44,476 nucleotides of DNA from DAHUYF01 sp052143095 (GCA_052143095.1 JBKQTR010000415.1:1-44476); one strand, 5' to 3'. Positions 1 to 8,587 are shown, counted from the stretch's first letter. Notes: generated from the letters alone by a model not told the origin. Numbers and translations: made by a program.

Positions 1-268
1 GCGCGTCACGCACCCGCCACAGCCAGACCAGCTGGCCGGCAACGATCACCGCCGCCAGCAGCGTGAAGATGACGGTGTTGAGCGCGGCGGCGTTGTTGAA
101 GAGGCCGAAGCTCATGCCGCGGTTCCAGGTGAGCGCGAAATTGAGGAACCCCGTCACCGGCAGGAAGCCGCCCGGCGGCCGGGCGGAAAAGAGCGCCAGG
201 ATCCACGCCTTGGCGAGCTGGTCGGCGAGCGCCACGACCACCGCCACGGCGAGCCCGAGCCGGAGCAT
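1..268 (-). CDS. lspA: Lipoprotein signal peptidase (signal peptidase II), partial
   Basis: Inner-membrane aspartyl protease that removes the signal peptide from diacylated prolipoproteins. Only the first 89 codons are in the window; the gene continues past the left edge. I translated this frame by hand. It opens with a hydrophobic segment (MLRLGLAVAVVVALADQLAK) carrying the conserved D-Q-x-x-K of the first LspA box. It then has NRGMSFGLF, which matches the N-x-G-x-S/A-F box, and a second membrane helix (TVIFTLLAAVIVAGQLVWLW). The catalytic aspartates lie in the missing part. The ATG at 268-266 shares one base with the ileS stop codon (TGATG), so translation is probably coupled. The order ileS-lspA is typical of proteobacteria. 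Confidence 0.93.
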   Translation of the reverse strand, partial: MLRLGLAVAVVVALADQLAKAWILALFSARPPGGFLPVTGFLNFALTWNRGMSFGLFNNAAALNTVIFTLLAAVIVAGQLVWLWRVRDA

Positions 269-3093
269 CAACCGGCCCTCGCCACCGCATCGGCGCAGCG
301 CCGGCAGAGATCGGGATGGGAGGCGAGCGCGCCCACCTCCGGCAGGATGCGCCAGCAGCGCTGACATTTCTCGCCTGAGGCCGGCCCGACCACGACGCCG
401 ACGCCGGCGACCTCCGGCAGGGCGAAGGCGCCGGCCGGCGGCGGCGCGGTGCTGAGCGTGCCGTCGGAGGTGATGCAGATCTCGGCAAGGTCGAGGTCGG
501 CGAGCGCCGCGACATAAGCGGCATCGGCATAGACGGCGACGCTTGCCTGCAGGCTCGAGCCGATGCGTTTTTGCGCGCGCTCGAGCTCGAGCGCGCCGGT
601 GACGACGCGGCGCAGCTCGCGGATGCGCGCCCATCTGTCGCCGAGCGCGTCGTCGCGCCAGCCTGCCGGCACGTCGGCATAGGTCTCGAGGTGCACGCTG
701 CTTCCGGCTGCGCCGCCGTGACGGCTGAGCCAGGCCTCCTCGGCGGTGAAGCACAGCACCGGCGCGAGCCAGCGCACCAGGCAGTCGAAGACGCGGTCGA
801 GCACGGTGCGTGCGGCGCGCCGGCGCGGCGCATCGGTCGGATCGCAATAGAGCGCGTCCTTGCGCATATCGAAATAGAAGGCGGAGAGATCGACGGCGCA
901 GAAGGTGTGCAGCACCGTGAACATGGTATGGAGGTCGTAAGCCTCGGCGGCGCGGCGCACCAGCGCGTCGAGCTCGGCGAGGCGATGCAGCACGAAGCGC
1001 TCGAGCTCGGGCATCGCCGCGGGTGCGACGCGCTCGCTTTCGGCGAAGCCGGCGAGATTGCCGAGGAGATAGCGCAGCGTGTTGCGCAGCCGGCGATAGG
1101 CGTCGGCCTGGTATTTCAGAATCTCGGGACCGATGCGCAGATCCTCGGTGTAGTCCGACGCCACCACCCAGAGCCGCAGGATGTCGGCGCCGCTCTGCGC
1201 CACCACCTCCTGCGGCGCCACGGTGTTGCCGAGCGATTTCGACATCTTGCGCCCCTGCTCGTCAACGAAGAAGCCATGGGTCAGCACCGCCTCATAGGGC
1301 GCGCGGCCGCGCGTGCCGCAGGATTCCAGCAGCGAGGAATGGAACCAGCCGCGATGCTGGTCGGAGCCCTCGAGATAGAGCGATGCCGGCCAATGCAGGT
1401 CCGGCCGCCGCTCCAGCACGAAGGCGTGGGTCGAGCCGCTGTCGAACCAGACATCGACGATGTCCTTGACCTGCTCGTAATCGGCGGGATCCCGGTCGCC
1501 GAGGAAGAGCTTGGGATCGGCGGTGTACCAGGCATCGGCGCCCTCGCGCTCGAAGGCCTCGGCGATGCGATCGATCACGGCCTGGTCGCGCAGCAGCTCG
1601 CCCGAGCGCTTGTCGACGAAGACGGCGATCGGGACGCCCCAGGCGCGCTGGCGCGAGATCACCCAATCGGGCCGCGCCTCGATCATCGAGCGGATGCGGT
1701 TCTCGCCCTGGGGCGGGACCCAGCGCGTGGCGGCGATGGCGTCGAGCGCCTTCTGCCTCAATCCGTTGGCCGCCATGGAGATGAACCATTGCGGCGTGTT
1801 GCGGAAGATCAGCGGCGCCTTGGAGCGCCAGGAATGCGGATAGGAATGGACGAGCGTGCCTTGCGCAAGCAGCCCGCCCGCCTCGGCGATGGCGGCGATG
1901 ACGGCGCGGTTGGCATCGCCGGTCTTGCCGTTGGGCCAGTAGATATGCCGGCCGGCGAAAAGCGGGACATGCGGAAAATAGGTGCCGTCGCCGGAAACGG
2001 TCTGCGGCACCTCGATGCCGTGCTTCTGCCCGAGCTCCCAATCGTCGGCGCCATGGCCCGGCGCGATATGGACGAAGCCGGTGCCGTCGTTGTCGGTGAC
2101 GAAATCGCCGGCGAGCAGCGGCACGGCGAAATCATAGCCGCGCCCGTGCAGTGGATGGCGGCAGACGGTGCCGGCAAGATCGGCGCCCTTGAACGCCGCC
2201 AGCACCACGCCGCCGACGCGCAGCTCCTTCTCCACCTCCGGCCAGCGGCGCAAGCCCACCACCAGCTTGTCGCCGACCGCGGCAAGGCTGCCCTCCTCCG
2301 CCCGCACAATATCGACCAGCACGTACTCGATCTCGGCGCCGTAGGCGATGGCGCGGTTGCCGGGCAAGGTCCAGGGCGTCGTCGTCCAGATCAGCACCGC
2401 GGCGCCGGCGAGCTCCGGGCGCGACGGCGTCGCGACGGCAAAGCGTACCCACACCGTGGTCGAGGTGTGGTCGTGATACTCGATCTCGGCCTCGGCCAGC
2501 GCGGTCTGCTCGACCACCGACCACATCACCGGCTTCGAGCCGCGGTAGAGCCCGCCATTCATGGCGAACTTGCCGATCTCGCGCACGATCTGCGCCTCGG
2601 CGGCAAAGGACATGGTGGTGTAGGGATGGTCCCAATCGCCGAGGACGCCGAGGCGCTTGAATTCCTCGCGCTGGACGTCGAGCCAATGGGCAGCGAAGTC
2701 GCGGCACTCGCGGCGGAACTGGACCACCGGCACCTCGTCCTTCGACTTCTTCTTGGCGCGGTACTCTTCCTCGATCTTCCATTCGATGGGCAGGCCGTGG
2801 CAATCCCAGCCGGGGACGTAGACCGCGTCCTTGCCGAGCATTTGCTGGGCGCGGTTGACGACGTCCTTGAGGATCTTGTTGAGCGCGGTGCCGAGATGGA
2901 TGTTGCCGTTGGCGTAAGGCGGCCCGTCATGCAGGATGAATTTGGGGCGGCCGGCGGCGACCTCGCGCTGGCGGCGCCAGAGATCGAGCGTCGCCCAGCG
3001 CTCGAGCAGCGCCGGCTCGCGCCGGGGCAGATCGCCGCGCATGGGAAAATCGGTCTGCGGCAGAAAGACGGTCGCTTTGTAATCGGTGGCCAT
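268..3093 (-). CDS. ileS: Isoleucine--tRNA ligase
   Basis: Class Ia aminoacyl-tRNA synthetase that charges tRNA-Ile in the cytoplasm. At 941 residues it has the usual bacterial length. The HIGH signature region is PPYANGNIHLG at residues 58-68 and the KMSKS loop is at 616-620. The CP1 editing region lies between them (for example TTTPWTLPGNRA). The C-terminus has the four-cysteine zinc finger, CQRC near 910 and CRRC near 930, of the bacterial-type enzyme. It lies downstream of ribF and overlaps lspA by one base. The 371-bp leader upstream holds no gene but has a perfect 10-bp hairpin. A very long open frame on the opposite strand is a codon-bias shadow. Confidence 0.98.
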   Translation of the reverse strand: MATDYKATVFLPQTDFPMRGDLPRREPALLERWATLDLWRRQREVAAGRPKFILHDGPPYANGNIHLGTALNKILKDVVNRAQQMLGKDAVYVPGWDCHGLPIEWKIEEEYRAKKKSKDEVPVVQFRRECRDFAAHWLDVQREEFKRLGVLGDWDHPYTTMSFAAEAQIVREIGKFAMNGGLYRGSKPVMWSVVEQTALAEAEIEYHDHTSTTVWVRFAVATPSRPELAGAAVLIWTTTPWTLPGNRAIAYGAEIEYVLVDIVRAEEGSLAAVGDKLVVGLRRWPEVEKELRVGGVVLAAFKGADLAGTVCRHPLHGRGYDFAVPLLAGDFVTDNDGTGFVHIAPGHGADDWELGQKHGIEVPQTVSGDGTYFPHVPLFAGRHIYWPNGKTGDANRAVIAAIAEAGGLLAQGTLVHSYPHSWRSKAPLIFRNTPQWFISMAANGLRQKALDAIAATRWVPPQGENRIRSMIEARPDWVISRQRAWGVPIAVFVDKRSGELLRDQAVIDRIAEAFEREGADAWYTADPKLFLGDRDPADYEQVKDIVDVWFDSGSTHAFVLERRPDLHWPASLYLEGSDQHRGWFHSSLLESCGTRGRAPYEAVLTHGFFVDEQGRKMSKSLGNTVAPQEVVAQSGADILRLWVVASDYTEDLRIGPEILKYQADAYRRLRNTLRYLLGNLAGFAESERVAPAAMPELERFVLHRLAELDALVRRAAEAYDLHTMFTVLHTFCAVDLSAFYFDMRKDALYCDPTDAPRRRAARTVLDRVFDCLVRWLAPVLCFTAEEAWLSRHGGAAGSSVHLETYADVPAGWRDDALGDRWARIRELRRVVTGALELERAQKRIGSSLQASVAVYADAAYVAALADLDLAEICITSDGTLSTAPPPAGAFALPEVAGVGVVVGPASGEKCQRCWRILPEVGALASHPDLCRRCADAVARAG

Positions 3094-3464
3094 GGCCTTA
3101 ACGGGTTCCAGGGGGCGCGCCGGGAGCGGCCGGCGCGGCGATGGGACGAGGCGGCGTGTTCCCGGTCCTCAGCCGAGGACCGGGCGGCTAATTCGCCGAA
3201 TCTGCCGCCGCCCTGCCGTGACCATGGCCGCGACCATAAGCGCGCGGCCGCGGCGCGTCAACCGAGGGGACGGCGGGATATCAGGCGAGGGCGGCGGCAT
3301 TGGAGCGCCGACACACGCTGCAGCGGCATGCGCGTTCGTCGCCGCGCGCGCCCTGGTAGTCTCAGGTGGCGGCCAACGAGATACGTTCCGGCGTCGAGAA
3401 CGGCAGCGCCCGCCCCGGGACGATCAAGGGCGGGCGTCGCGCTCGTGCTGATCCCCGGAGAATG
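3094..3464. other. Long non-coding leader region upstream of ileS
   Basis: These 371 bases between the HNH-like small gene and ileS contain no coding frame I can support on either strand. The open frames crossing it are Arg/Ala/Gly-rich shadows. The one clear structure is the perfect hairpin at 3161-3184. I see no tRNA-like fold and no recognisable riboswitch. A T-box is not expected in this class of bacteria. Confidence 0.6.
3161..3184 (-). other. Perfect hairpin in the ileS leader
   Basis: CCCGGTCCTC at 3161-3170 and GAGGACCGGG at 3175-3184 form a perfect 10-bp stem with a 4-base loop, about 70 bases upstream of the ileS start. No T-run follows in either direction, so it is not a standard intrinsic terminator. 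It may be a leader RNA structure or the remains of a repeat. Confidence 0.55.
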
Positions 3465-3650
3465 TCAGGCGTGATCGACGATGCTTACGGGCTTGCCCCG
3501 CTCGAGCGTCCAGGCATATTTGCCGCGAGTCTCGAAAGAGCCGTACCGGATGCGGTTTCCACGAACGTCACGACGCCAAGCGCGCGGGTTTTTTCCACGA
3601 ATGGTCGGTGCGCTCTCCCAGGCAATGTCGCGATCTTTCTTCCTTGCCAT
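3465..3650 (-). CDS. Small HNH-like protein lacking the catalytic core
   Basis: A 61-residue protein. Its sequence from IRGKNPRAWRRD through GNRIRYGSF to GKYAW and KPVS resembles, from memory, the N-terminal part of small HNH-nuclease-like proteins with a W-x-K-A ... G-x-x-P ... R-R-D-x-x-G-N-x-I ... GWEIDH-x-x-PVSxGG layout. Where those carry the EIDH histidine, this one reads TLERGKPVS. It then ends before the second histidine/asparagine block. Nuclease activity is therefore unlikely; it may be a truncated relic or a binding-only derivative. The ATG at 3650 has a GGAG ribosome-binding site 7 bases upstream (GGAGAATTGGT). It lies between ribF and ileS, which are more often adjacent. Homology is recalled, not searched. 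Confidence 0.6.
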   Translation of the reverse strand: MARKKDRDIAWESAPTIRGKNPRAWRRDVRGNRIRYGSFETRGKYAWTLERGKPVSIVDHA

Positions 3651-3679
3651 ACCAATTCTCCAGAATTAACGGAAATCGA

Positions 3680-3704
3680 GGCGCCGCTGACGGCGGCGCC
3701 TTTT
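3680..3704 (+). terminator. Terminator-like hairpin with T4 tail, no gene before it on plus strand
   Basis: GGCGCCGC (3680-3687), a TGACG loop and GCGGCGCC (3693-3700) form a perfect 8-bp GC stem, followed by TTTT at 3701-3704. The T-run is on the plus strand, but no plus-strand gene precedes it. Read on the minus strand it would be a hairpin in the 5' leader of the small HNH-like gene, without a T tail. Confidence 0.4.
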
Positions 3705-3873
3705 GCGGCCCAAATATCGGAAGAGCGCGCGCGATCGTCAAGCCGATCATGCGCCCGCGACCGAAAACCGCGCCGGCACATCGAATAAACGAAGCCGCCG
3801 CGCATTCTCTCTTTAAATAAAATGAAATCTGCCGGTGGCGGCTTCTCGACTGTTGAACAGGAAAATATTCGCG

Positions 3874-4821
3874 CTAGAACGCCGGCAGCGCCTGCAGCAG
3901 CGTCCGGGCTTGCGCAGCGTCCGCGGCGATCTGCGCCTTGAGCGCGTCGATACCGGAGAATTTGTGCTCGGGCCGGAGATGGTCGATGAGCGCGACGCGG
4001 AGATGGCGGCCATAGAGGTCGCCCGAGAAATCGAACAGGTGCACCTCGAGGCGCAGATCGGTGCCGCCGAAGGTGGGACGGTTACCAAAATTGGCGACCG
4101 CGTCGAACCAGCGCGTCTCGCCACCCTCGGCCAGCCCGGCGCGCACGGCGTACACGCCGGCCGCGGGGCGGAGATAATCCTGCAGGAAAAGGTTGGCGGT
4201 GGGAAAGCCGATGGTGCGGCCGCGCTGGTCGCCGCGCTCGACCCTGCCGTCGATCTCCCAGAAACGCCCGAGCAGCGCCGCCGCCTCGCGCGGCCGCCCG
4301 GCGAGGAGATGCTCGCGGATCTGCGTCGAGGAATAGGCGGCGCCGGTCGCGGCCTGCACCGGCGCCACGATGCTGACGCCGAAGCCTAGCGCCGCGCCGC
4401 GCTCGGCGAGCAGCGCCGAGTTGCCGCGGCGCTGATGGCCGAAGATGAAATCGTAGCCGACCACCACATGGCACGCGCCAAGCCCGCGGACCAGCATGCT
4501 GTCGACGAAATCCTCGGCGCTGCGCCGGGCGAAGTCGAGGTCGAAATGGAGGGTGAAGAGGAGATCGACGCCGAGCGCCTCGATGCGGCGCGACTTGACG
4601 CGGAACGGCGTCAGGCGGAACGGCGGGTCCTGCGGTCGGAAGACGCTGCGCGGATGCGGCTCGAAGGTGAGCACGGCGTGCGGCGCGCCGGCCTGGCGCG
4701 CGATCGCCCCGGCCTCGCCGATGACGCGCTGATGGCCGAGATGAACGCCGTCGAAATTGCCCAGCGCGACCACCGCGCCGCGCTCGCCGGGAGCCACCTT
4801 GTCGTGGCGGAAGATGCGCAT
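3874..4821 (-). CDS. ribF: Bifunctional riboflavin kinase / FAD synthetase
   Basis: Converts riboflavin to FMN and then to FAD. At 315 residues it has the expected length. The N-terminal nucleotidyltransferase domain shows GNFDGVHLGH at residues 21-30, FEPHP near 53-57 and the YSSTQIR motif near 163-169. The C-terminal kinase domain shows GRTIGFPTANL at 201-211. The gene is on the same strand as ileS and lspA, a common proteobacterial order. Here a 61-codon gene and two non-coding stretches separate it from ileS. The product is FAD; the acyl-CoA dehydrogenase at 24963-26750 belongs to an FAD-dependent family. Confidence 0.97.
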   Translation of the reverse strand: MRIFRHDKVAPGERGAVVALGNFDGVHLGHQRVIGEAGAIARQAGAPHAVLTFEPHPRSVFRPQDPPFRLTPFRVKSRRIEALGVDLLFTLHFDLDFARRSAEDFVDSMLVRGLGACHVVVGYDFIFGHQRRGNSALLAERGAALGFGVSIVAPVQAATGAAYSSTQIREHLLAGRPREAAALLGRFWEIDGRVERGDQRGRTIGFPTANLFLQDYLRPAAGVYAVRAGLAEGGETRWFDAVANFGNRPTFGGTDLRLEVHLFDFSGDLYGRHLRVALIDHLRPEHKFSGIDALKAQIAADAAQARTLLQALPAF

Positions 4822-4902
4822 GAAACCGGGCCCAAGCTCCTCGCTGCCGCCGGCGAAAATATCCCGCCCGAGGCGGCAAGGATAGGGTTGCCCGCGGCGG
4901 CC

Positions 4903-5352
4903 TCAGCCGCGCGACGGCACCATGACCAGCGCGTCGCCGTCGATCACCACCGTCGCGCCGACACGGCAGACGGTCTTGAGCACGACGCGCGCCTTGTCGC
5001 GGATGATGTCGGTAACGGTGACCCGCGCCTCGACCCGGTCGCCGATGCGCACCGGGGCGCGGAAGCTCAGATTCTGCGTGAGATAGATCGTGCCGGGACC
5101 GGGCAAGCGCGAGGCGATGGTGGTGGACAGGAAGCTCGCCGACAGCATGCCGTGGACGATGCGGCCCTTGAAGCGGGTGGTGCGGGCATAGGTCTCGTCG
5201 AGATGCACCGGGTTGTGATCCCCGGAGATGTCGGCAAACTGCACGACATCCTGCTCGGTGACGACGTGCTCATAATCGGCGGTCATGCCGACCGAGAGGT
5301 CTTCCAGGGCATAGCCGTCCGCCGGCGGGCTTGCGGAGCGTATATCATCCAT
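4903..5352 (-). CDS. MaoC-family (R)-specific enoyl-CoA hydratase-like protein
   Basis: Single-hotdog MaoC dehydratase, 149 residues from the ATG at 5352. That ATG has GAGGT six bases upstream, so I prefer it to the GTG at 5358. The active-site block FADISGDHNPVHLDE is intact, with the Asp and His spaced five apart (D45, H50) as in PhaJ-type enoyl-CoA hydratases. GRIVHGML follows. Such enzymes hydrate trans-2-enoyl-CoA to (R)-3-hydroxyacyl-CoA, linking beta-oxidation to polyhydroxyalkanoate synthesis, or act on other acyl-CoAs. No phaC is in the window, so the substrate is open. It lies 81 bp upstream of ribF on the same strand. Confidence 0.88.
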   Translation of the reverse strand: MDDIRSASPPADGYALEDLSVGMTADYEHVVTEQDVVQFADISGDHNPVHLDETYARTTRFKGRIVHGMLSASFLSTTIASRLPGPGTIYLTQNLSFRAPVRIGDRVEARVTVTDIIRDKARVVLKTVCRVGATVVIDGDALVMVPSRG

Positions 5353-5500
5353 CAACACACCTCGGGGATTAACGGGCTTGCTGTGCTCGAGCGGCCGGCG
5401 CGGCCAAGAATGGTGCGGCGCACCTTAACCCGTGCCGCCGGCCCCCGGCAAGCCAAGGTAGCCCTGGACCGCCTATAGAACGCTTAAGATGGGCGTTCCT

Positions 5501-5514
5501 CTCGCAATTGCGAG
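5501..5514. other. Perfect 14-bp palindrome between amidase and MaoC genes
   Basis: CTCGCAATTGCGAG is self-complementary. It lies 6 bases beyond the amidase stop codon (5521-5523, minus strand). It could be a weak transcript-end hairpin for the amidase or a protein-binding palindrome. There is no T tail. Confidence 0.35.
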
Positions 5515-5520
5515 GGACTC

Positions 5521-6960
5521 TCAACAGGGCGCCGGTCGCGGCTCGATCGGCAGCAGCGCGGCAAGGCCGAGCTGCTCCTCGAGCAGCGCCGCCGCGGCCA
5601 GCAGCGCCGCCTCGCCGCGCGGCCGGCCGACGAGCTGCAGCCCGACCGGGAGCCCGGTATGGGTGAAGCCGCAGGGCAGCGACAAAGTGGGGCAGCCGAC
5701 CAGGGTCACGGCATAGCTCATGGCGAGCCAGTCGACGTAATTGTCGAATCGGCGGCCCGCCGCCTCCTGGACATAGCGCTGCTCGATATCGAAAGGCGGC
5801 ACGATCACCGCCGGCGTCGCCAGCAGGTCGTACCCGGCGAAGAATCCCACGACGCGCTCATAGAGCCGGGCACGCTCGCGCATCGCCTTGCCCACCGCCG
5901 CACCGTCGAGCGCCAAACCCTTCTCGACGTTCCACACGACATCGGGCTTGATCTGCGCGCGGTGCTCTTCCAGCAGCGGCGCGTAATTGGCGACGAAGCG
6001 CAGCGCGCGCAGCGTCTGGAAGATCTCGGAGGCGCCGCTGAAATCGGGGCCCGCCTCCTCGACCGCGGCGCCGCGCTCGGCGAAGCGGCGCGCGGCGGCG
6101 GCGGCGAGCTCGGCGACCTCCGGCTCGACCGGCAGGAATCCCAGGTCGCGCGAGAAGCCGATGCGACGCGGCGCGCGGGCGGGCGCCGCCAGGACGGCGT
6201 CGAGGAAGGGCTCGGCCGGCGGCTCCTGCGACAGCGGGTCGCGGGGATCGAAGCCTGCCATGGCGTCGAGCATGAGCGCGAGATCGCCGACGTCGCGCGC
6301 CATCGGCCCGGACACGGCGAGCCCGTCATAGACGTGCTTGGCCGGGCCTTGCGGCACCAGGCCGGGGCTCGGGCGCAGCCCCACCACCGAGCAGAAGCTC
6401 GCGGGGATGCGCAGGCTGCCGCCGAGATCGCTGCCATTGGCGAGCCAGACCTCGCCGGTGGCGAGCGCCACCGCGGCGCCGCCCGAGGAGCCGCCGCAGC
6501 TCATGGCGGTGTTCCAGGGATTGCGCGTCTTGCCGAAGACCGGATTGAAGGTGTTGGCGCCGGCGGCGAATTCCGGCGCATTCGAGCGCGCCAGCACGAT
6601 GCCGCCGCGGCGCTCCAGCGCCTCCACCTGCAGATCGGAGCGCTCGGGCACGTGATCGGCATAGATCGGCGAGCCATGGGTGCTGCGCACGCCGGCGACA
6701 TCCATCGAATCCTTGATGGCCAGCGGCAGCCCGCCGAGCCAGCCGCGCCGGTCCTCGGGCGGCGGCTCAGCCATCAGCCGGCGCGCCGCGTCGCGCGCGC
6801 GCTCGGGACAGCGGATCGGCAGCGCGTTGACCTTGCCGTCGACCGCCGCGATGCGCGCGAGCGCGGCGGCGATGAGCTCGAGCGGCGAGACCTCGCGGCG
6901 TTCGAGGAGCGCCAGCGCCTGGCGCGCGGTCAAGCGGATGAGATCATCGCTCAAGGCCAT
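5521..6960 (-). CDS. Amidase signature family hydrolase
   Basis: Cytoplasmic amidase of the amidase-signature (AS) family, 479 residues from the ATG at 6960. That ATG is preceded by GGGGGAGGACATCC, a strong ribosome-binding site, so I reject the extension to 6990. The Ser-cisSer-Lys triad is complete: K83 in LAIKDSMD, S158 in CGGSSGGAA and S182 in GSDLGGSLRIP. By alignment with FAAH spacing, the 24-residue gap between the two serines is conserved. It is not likely to be GatA, since no gatB or gatC is nearby. It is divergent from the Rieske oxygenase and close to a liv-type transporter, which suggests a catabolic role on small amides. The true substrate cannot be read from sequence. Confidence 0.93.
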   Translation of the reverse strand: MALSDDLIRLTARQALALLERREVSPLELIAAALARIAAVDGKVNALPIRCPERARDAARRLMAEPPPEDRRGWLGGLPLAIKDSMDVAGVRSTHGSPIYADHVPERSDLQVEALERRGGIVLARSNAPEFAAGANTFNPVFGKTRNPWNTAMSCGGSSGGAAVALATGEVWLANGSDLGGSLRIPASFCSVVGLRPSPGLVPQGPAKHVYDGLAVSGPMARDVGDLALMLDAMAGFDPRDPLSQEPPAEPFLDAVLAAPARAPRRIGFSRDLGFLPVEPEVAELAAAAARRFAERGAAVEEAGPDFSGASEIFQTLRALRFVANYAPLLEEHRAQIKPDVVWNVEKGLALDGAAVGKAMRERARLYERVVGFFAGYDLLATPAVIVPPFDIEQRYVQEAAGRRFDNYVDWLAMSYAVTLVGCPTLSLPCGFTHTGLPVGLQLVGRPRGEAALLAAAALLEEQLGLAALLPIEPRPAPC

Positions 6961-7059
6961 GGATGTCCTCCCCCGGCGCGACCGTAGCATCCTCGCTTCC
7001 CGGGCGGGAGGGGCGAAAGCGCTTCCGCGTCCGGCCCCGCGCCGCTAAGCTCCGCCGCC

Positions 7060-8097
7060 ATGGACCCGAACAGCCCTCTGCCGTTGCGCGAGATGTGGTA
7101 CTTCGCGCTGCCCGGCGCGGCGCTGACGCGTCGGCGGATGCGGGCAAAGACGCTGCTCGGCGAGCCGCTGCTGCTCTGCCGCGGCGATGATGGGGCGGTG
7201 TTCGCGCTGCGCGACATCTGCCCGCATCGCGGCATCCCGCTGTCCTGCGGCCGCTTCGACGGGCGCGAGGTGGAATGCTGCTATCACGGCTGGCGCTTCG
7301 ACGCCACGGGCAAGTGCACCGCCATCCCCTCGCTCGTCCCCGGCCAGGAGCTCGACATCTCGCGCCTCGGCGTCAAGGCCTATCCGGCGCGCGAGGTGCA
7401 GGGCAATGTCTGGGTCTATTTCGGCGACGACCCCAGCGGCGCGCCGGAGGTGCCGGTGGTACCGGAGATCGGCGAGCGCGCGCCCGATCTCTTCGAGAGT
7501 ATGAGCTTCCCGTGCAGCATCGATCATGCGGTGGTGGGGCTGATGGACCCCGCGCACGGTCCCTTCGTGCATCGCGCCTGGTGGTGGCGCGGGCGGAAGT
7601 CGATCCACGAGAAGGCGAAGACCTTCGCCGCCTCGCCTTTCGGCTTCACCATGCTGCGCCACGCGCCGTCACGAAATTCCAACGCCTACAAGCTGCTCGG
7701 CGGCGCGCCCGAGACCGAGATCGCCTTCCGGCTGCCGAGCGTGCGCATCGAGGATATCCGCGTAGGCAAGCATGCCGTCATCAATCTCACCGCGGTGACG
7801 CCGCTCTCGGACGGCGCCTGCGAGGTCAACCACGCGATCTGGTGGAGCGTGCCGTATCTGACGCCGCTGAAGCCGCTGCTCCGGCCGTTCGTGCGCGCCT
7901 TCCTGCGCCAGGACCGCGACATCATGGCGCTGCAGGCGAAGGGACTGCACCACCAGCCGAGCCTGATGCTGATCAACGACGCCGACACTCAGGCGCGCTG
8001 GTATCACCGGCTCAAGAACGAATATGTGCGTGCGCGCGCCGAGCACCGGCCGTTCGTCAACCCGGTGAAGGACCGCGTGCTGCGCTGGCGGAGCTGA
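7060..8097 (+). CDS. Rieske non-haem iron oxygenase, alpha-subunit type
   Basis: A 345-residue ring-hydroxylating oxygenase or demethylase component. The N-terminal Rieske [2Fe-2S] domain is intact: CPHRG (C54, H56) and CCYHGW (C73, H76). The catalytic domain has DPAHGPFVH, the usual two-histidine segment of the mononuclear iron site. The length fits the VanA/TsaM-like monooxygenase-demethylase group better than the longer dioxygenase alpha subunits. No reductase or ferredoxin gene is adjacent, so electrons must come from a partner encoded elsewhere. The ATG at 7060 lacks a clear ribosome-binding site. Divergent from the amidase, and followed after 20 bp by a DUF488 gene. Confidence 0.9.
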   Translation: MDPNSPLPLREMWYFALPGAALTRRRMRAKTLLGEPLLLCRGDDGAVFALRDICPHRGIPLSCGRFDGREVECCYHGWRFDATGKCTAIPSLVPGQELDISRLGVKAYPAREVQGNVWVYFGDDPSGAPEVPVVPEIGERAPDLFESMSFPCSIDHAVVGLMDPAHGPFVHRAWWWRGRKSIHEKAKTFAASPFGFTMLRHAPSRNSNAYKLLGGAPETEIAFRLPSVRIEDIRVGKHAVINLTAVTPLSDGACEVNHAIWWSVPYLTPLKPLLRPFVRAFLRQDRDIMALQAKGLHHQPSLMLINDADTQARWYHRLKNEYVRARAEHRPFVNPVKDRVLRWRS

Positions 8098-8117
8098 GAG
8101 CCTGTTTCGGAAATGAG

Positions 8118-8576
8118 ATGAGCGCGCCCCTCCTCTGCACCATCGGCTATGAGAAGGCGAGCCAGGCCGAGGTGCTGGCGGCGCTCGCCGCCGCCGGGGT
8201 CAGGCGCGTCATCGACGTGCGCGACCGGCCGTTGTCGCGGCGCGCCGGCTTCTCCAAGCGCCAGCTCCAGGCGGGGCTCGAAGCGCGCGGCATCGGTTAT
8301 GTGCATCTGCAAGCGCTCGGCACGCCGCCCGAAGGGCGCGAAGCGAACCGCCGGCGGCACTGGGAGCGCTTCTGGGAGATCGTCGAGACCAAGCTCGCCA
8401 CGCCCGACGCGGAGCATGCGCTCCAGCAGGCGGCGTCGCTGGCGGCGCAGGCGCCGAGCTGCCTGCTCTGCTACGAGGCGGATTGGCAGATCTGCCATCG
8501 CCGGCGCGTCGGCGAGAAGCTGGCCGAGCGGCACGGCTTCGCGCTGCGGCATCTCGAGGTCGCTCAGCTGCCGTAG
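8118..8576 (+). CDS. DUF488 family protein
   Basis: A 152-residue DUF488 protein. It opens with the typical CTIGYEK block and continues with VIDVRDRPLSRR and HLQALGTPPEGR. The C-terminal CYEADWQICHRR block has the conserved C-x-E and C-H-R residues of the family. The biochemical function of DUF488 is not established; the conserved Cys/His residues suggest a redox, metal or hydrolase role. It begins 20 bp after the Rieske oxygenase and is probably co-transcribed with it. I took the ATG at 8118 because it starts the conserved domain. The longer in-frame extension runs through the oxygenase gene and is a shadow. Confidence 0.88.
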   Translation: MSAPLLCTIGYEKASQAEVLAALAAAGVRRVIDVRDRPLSRRAGFSKRQLQAGLEARGIGYVHLQALGTPPEGREANRRRHWERFWEIVETKLATPDAEHALQQAASLAAQAPSCLLCYEADWQICHRRRVGEKLAERHGFALRHLEVAQLP

Positions 8577-8587
8577 CCGTCGCCGCG

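Noticed and set aside
571..3474. A 967-codon open frame on the plus strand, antisense to ileS
   Set aside because: It lies opposite a clearly identified gene, has no recognisable domain and shows the Arg/Ala/His/Glu-rich composition of a high-GC antisense shadow.
3485..3805. A 106-codon minus-strand frame overlapping the HNH-like small gene
   Set aside because: It is in another frame, its possible ribosome-binding site abuts the ATG, and no motif is seen; the 61-codon frame has family resemblance and a better start.
5521..6960. GatA subunit of the tRNA amidotransferase
   Set aside because: No gatB or gatC adjacent, and the C-terminal sequence does not look like GatA.
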